From Chloroflexota bacterium (GTDB lineage Bacteria > Chloroflexota > Limnocylindria > Limnocylindrales > CSP1-4), in assembly GCA_021785115.1 (NCBI GenBank), contig JAJYGO010000402.1:1-14495 (forward strand): a DNA stretch of 14,495 nt, given 5' to 3'. Positions 13,774 through 14,495 of this stretch are shown piece by piece. Position 1 is the stretch's first letter. The number at the start of each line of letters is the position of its first letter. The position numbers and the translations under genes are program-made. The notes below the pieces were generated by a model, which searched no databases, was not told the DNA's origin, and saw only the letters and a program-made list of their open reading frames with translations.

Positions 13774-13810
13774 TGACTACCTTTGGTAGCCCAACGCGGG
13801 TTGGTAGCCC
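13764..13810. promoter_or_regulatory. Triple 10-bp motif (operator-like) over the start of the zinc-finger gene
   Basis: GGGCTACCAA at 13764-13773 is mirrored perfectly by TTGGTAGCCC at 13783-13792 with a 9-base spacer, and TTGGTAGCCC occurs again at 13801-13810. A further CTACC at 13777-13781 pairs with GGTAG at 13785-13789. The copies are offset by about 18-19 bases. The left copy contains the TTG start codon, so binding, or an RNA hairpin, would directly block transcription or translation of the minus-strand gene. Autoregulation is inferred. Confidence 0.5.
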
Positions 13811-13880
13811 CGGGATGCGGCACCATCTGGCGATCGTGCTGGGGCGTCCCCGAGTGGCGATGGTGCGTGAAAGTACAGGC

Positions 13881-14480
13881 ATGAGAAGGCCAGAGGGAGA
13901 CGCCCCGCCAGCCGTCATCGCTCGGCTCGATGCAGAATTCGCCGAGCTGCGTCCCGCGATCGCCACCTTCTTTCGATCGCAGCCCTACCCACTCCGGTTC
14001 GAACACGATCAGCAGACCGGCGAGTACGTCTTCAAGTTCGACCTGCGTGGCTCCCCTGCGCCGATCCCGATGGCGATCATCGGCATCGCCGAGCGCGTCG
14101 TTGCCGAGCTGCTCGATGCGCACGAGCGAGGACACGGCGAACCGGGCCCCGCTTGGGATGCTCTCAAGCTCCATCACGGGCGGCTCGCCGAGCTGCTGGA
14201 GCCTGTTCTGGTCCGCGGGAAGAGCCGACTCGTGGTCAGGAACGCCGCACTCCTCCATCACGAGGGCGCGATCGGCGGCCCGGTTCGCGATCAAGAGGTA
14301 GTCGCCCGCGGCGTGATCCACCCGCCGGACCCGCAGATACAGGACATCCTCGTGTTCGACATAGCCTTCAAGGAGGCAGGGGCCACCGTTGGTCCACTTG
14401 CCGGTCGCTCCCTGCTCGACCTCGCGAACCCCCTGCACGAAGTCGTACGTCAGGACCGAGCCCGACAGAGCCGAAGTTGA
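13881..14480 (+). CDS. Hypothetical protein (199 aa), strand and extent uncertain
   Basis: From ATG 13881 the frame encodes 199 residues. The first half looks like protein: helical VIARLDAEFAELRPAIATFF, then strand-rich EYVFKFDLRG, then the helix AIIGIAERVVAELLDAHERG. No family is recognised, and the ribosome-binding site is weak (GAAAG). The second half (after about 14225) is less convincing. By my hand count its GC at codon position 1 (about 81%) exceeds position 3 (about 74%), the reverse of what coding DNA here should show. The antisense frame, open from the right edge of the window, has the expected order. A minus-strand gene entering from the right and converging on a shorter plus-strand gene is therefore possible. 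ATG 13860 and the TTG-like region before it are alternative starts. Confidence 0.4.
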   Translation: MRRPEGDAPPAVIARLDAEFAELRPAIATFFRSQPYPLRFEHDQQTGEYVFKFDLRGSPAPIPMAIIGIAERVVAELLDAHERGHGEPGPAWDALKLHHGRLAELLEPVLVRGKSRLVVRNAALLHHEGAIGGPVRDQEVVARGVIHPPDPQIQDILVFDIAFKEAGATVGPLAGRSLLDLANPLHEVVRQDRARQSRS

Positions 14481-14495
14481 TCGCCGGGCGTCGAC

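Noticed and set aside
13990..14010. GGTTCGAAC string resembling a tRNA T-arm
   Set aside because: No acceptor stem, anticodon arm or matching 3' half surrounds it, and it lies in a coding-like frame.
1..14495. CRISPR array or rRNA genes
   Set aside because: No regularly spaced repeats of CRISPR length and no rRNA-like conserved segments were seen on either strand.

Overview
The window is very GC-rich DNA with strong Shine-Dalgarno sites, GTG and TTG starts, and many sensory proteins. The protein styles (NarX/NarL two-component pairs, a free ClpC-type N domain, S53 peptidase and TPR fragments) suggest an environmental Chloroflexota or deep-branching actinobacterium, probably from a metagenome. 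No rRNA or tRNA marker fixes the taxonomy. I found no rRNA, tRNA or CRISPR array.

Layout: (1) 1-728 is the C-terminal part of FtsH, entering from the left edge. (2) 790-2140 is a gene graveyard. It holds the tail of an S53 (sedolisin) peptidase, the tail of a histidine kinase still overlapping the head of its response regulator, a frameshifted TPR fragment, and a frameshifted piece that looks like an IS1380-type transposase N-terminus. (3) 2153-5225, minus strand, encodes a cyclic-di-GMP pair: a PAS-GAF-EAL phosphodiesterase followed by a multi-pass membrane GGDEF cyclase with an I-site. (4) 5519-6523, plus strand, encodes two Clp N-domain repeats fused to an unrecognised beta-rich domain. 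(5) 6809-7747, plus strand, encodes a CaCA-type cation exchanger. (6) 7943-9466, minus strand, is a compact three-gene operon: a His-rich four-helix membrane protein, a three-helix membrane protein and a hemerythrin-like protein. It diverges from (7) 9659-11769, a NarL/NarX-type response regulator and histidine kinase. The shared intergenic region carries a nested palindrome with two 12-mers spaced 21 bp apart. (8) 12033-13773, minus strand, has a zinc-finger-like protein translationally coupled to a 268-residue protein, then a short gene broken by a 2-base shift. (9) 13881-14480 is an open frame of uncertain strand, separated from the zinc-finger gene by three copies of a 10-bp motif.

The most interesting unit is 7943-11769. 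A likely metal-binding hemerythrin-like protein, two small unrecognised membrane proteins and a divergent two-component system could form a sensing or respiratory-stress module controlled through the palindrome. This is inference from layout. Second is the Clp-N/beta-domain fusion, which has no ATPase and looks like a substrate- or partner-binding protein rather than a chaperone.
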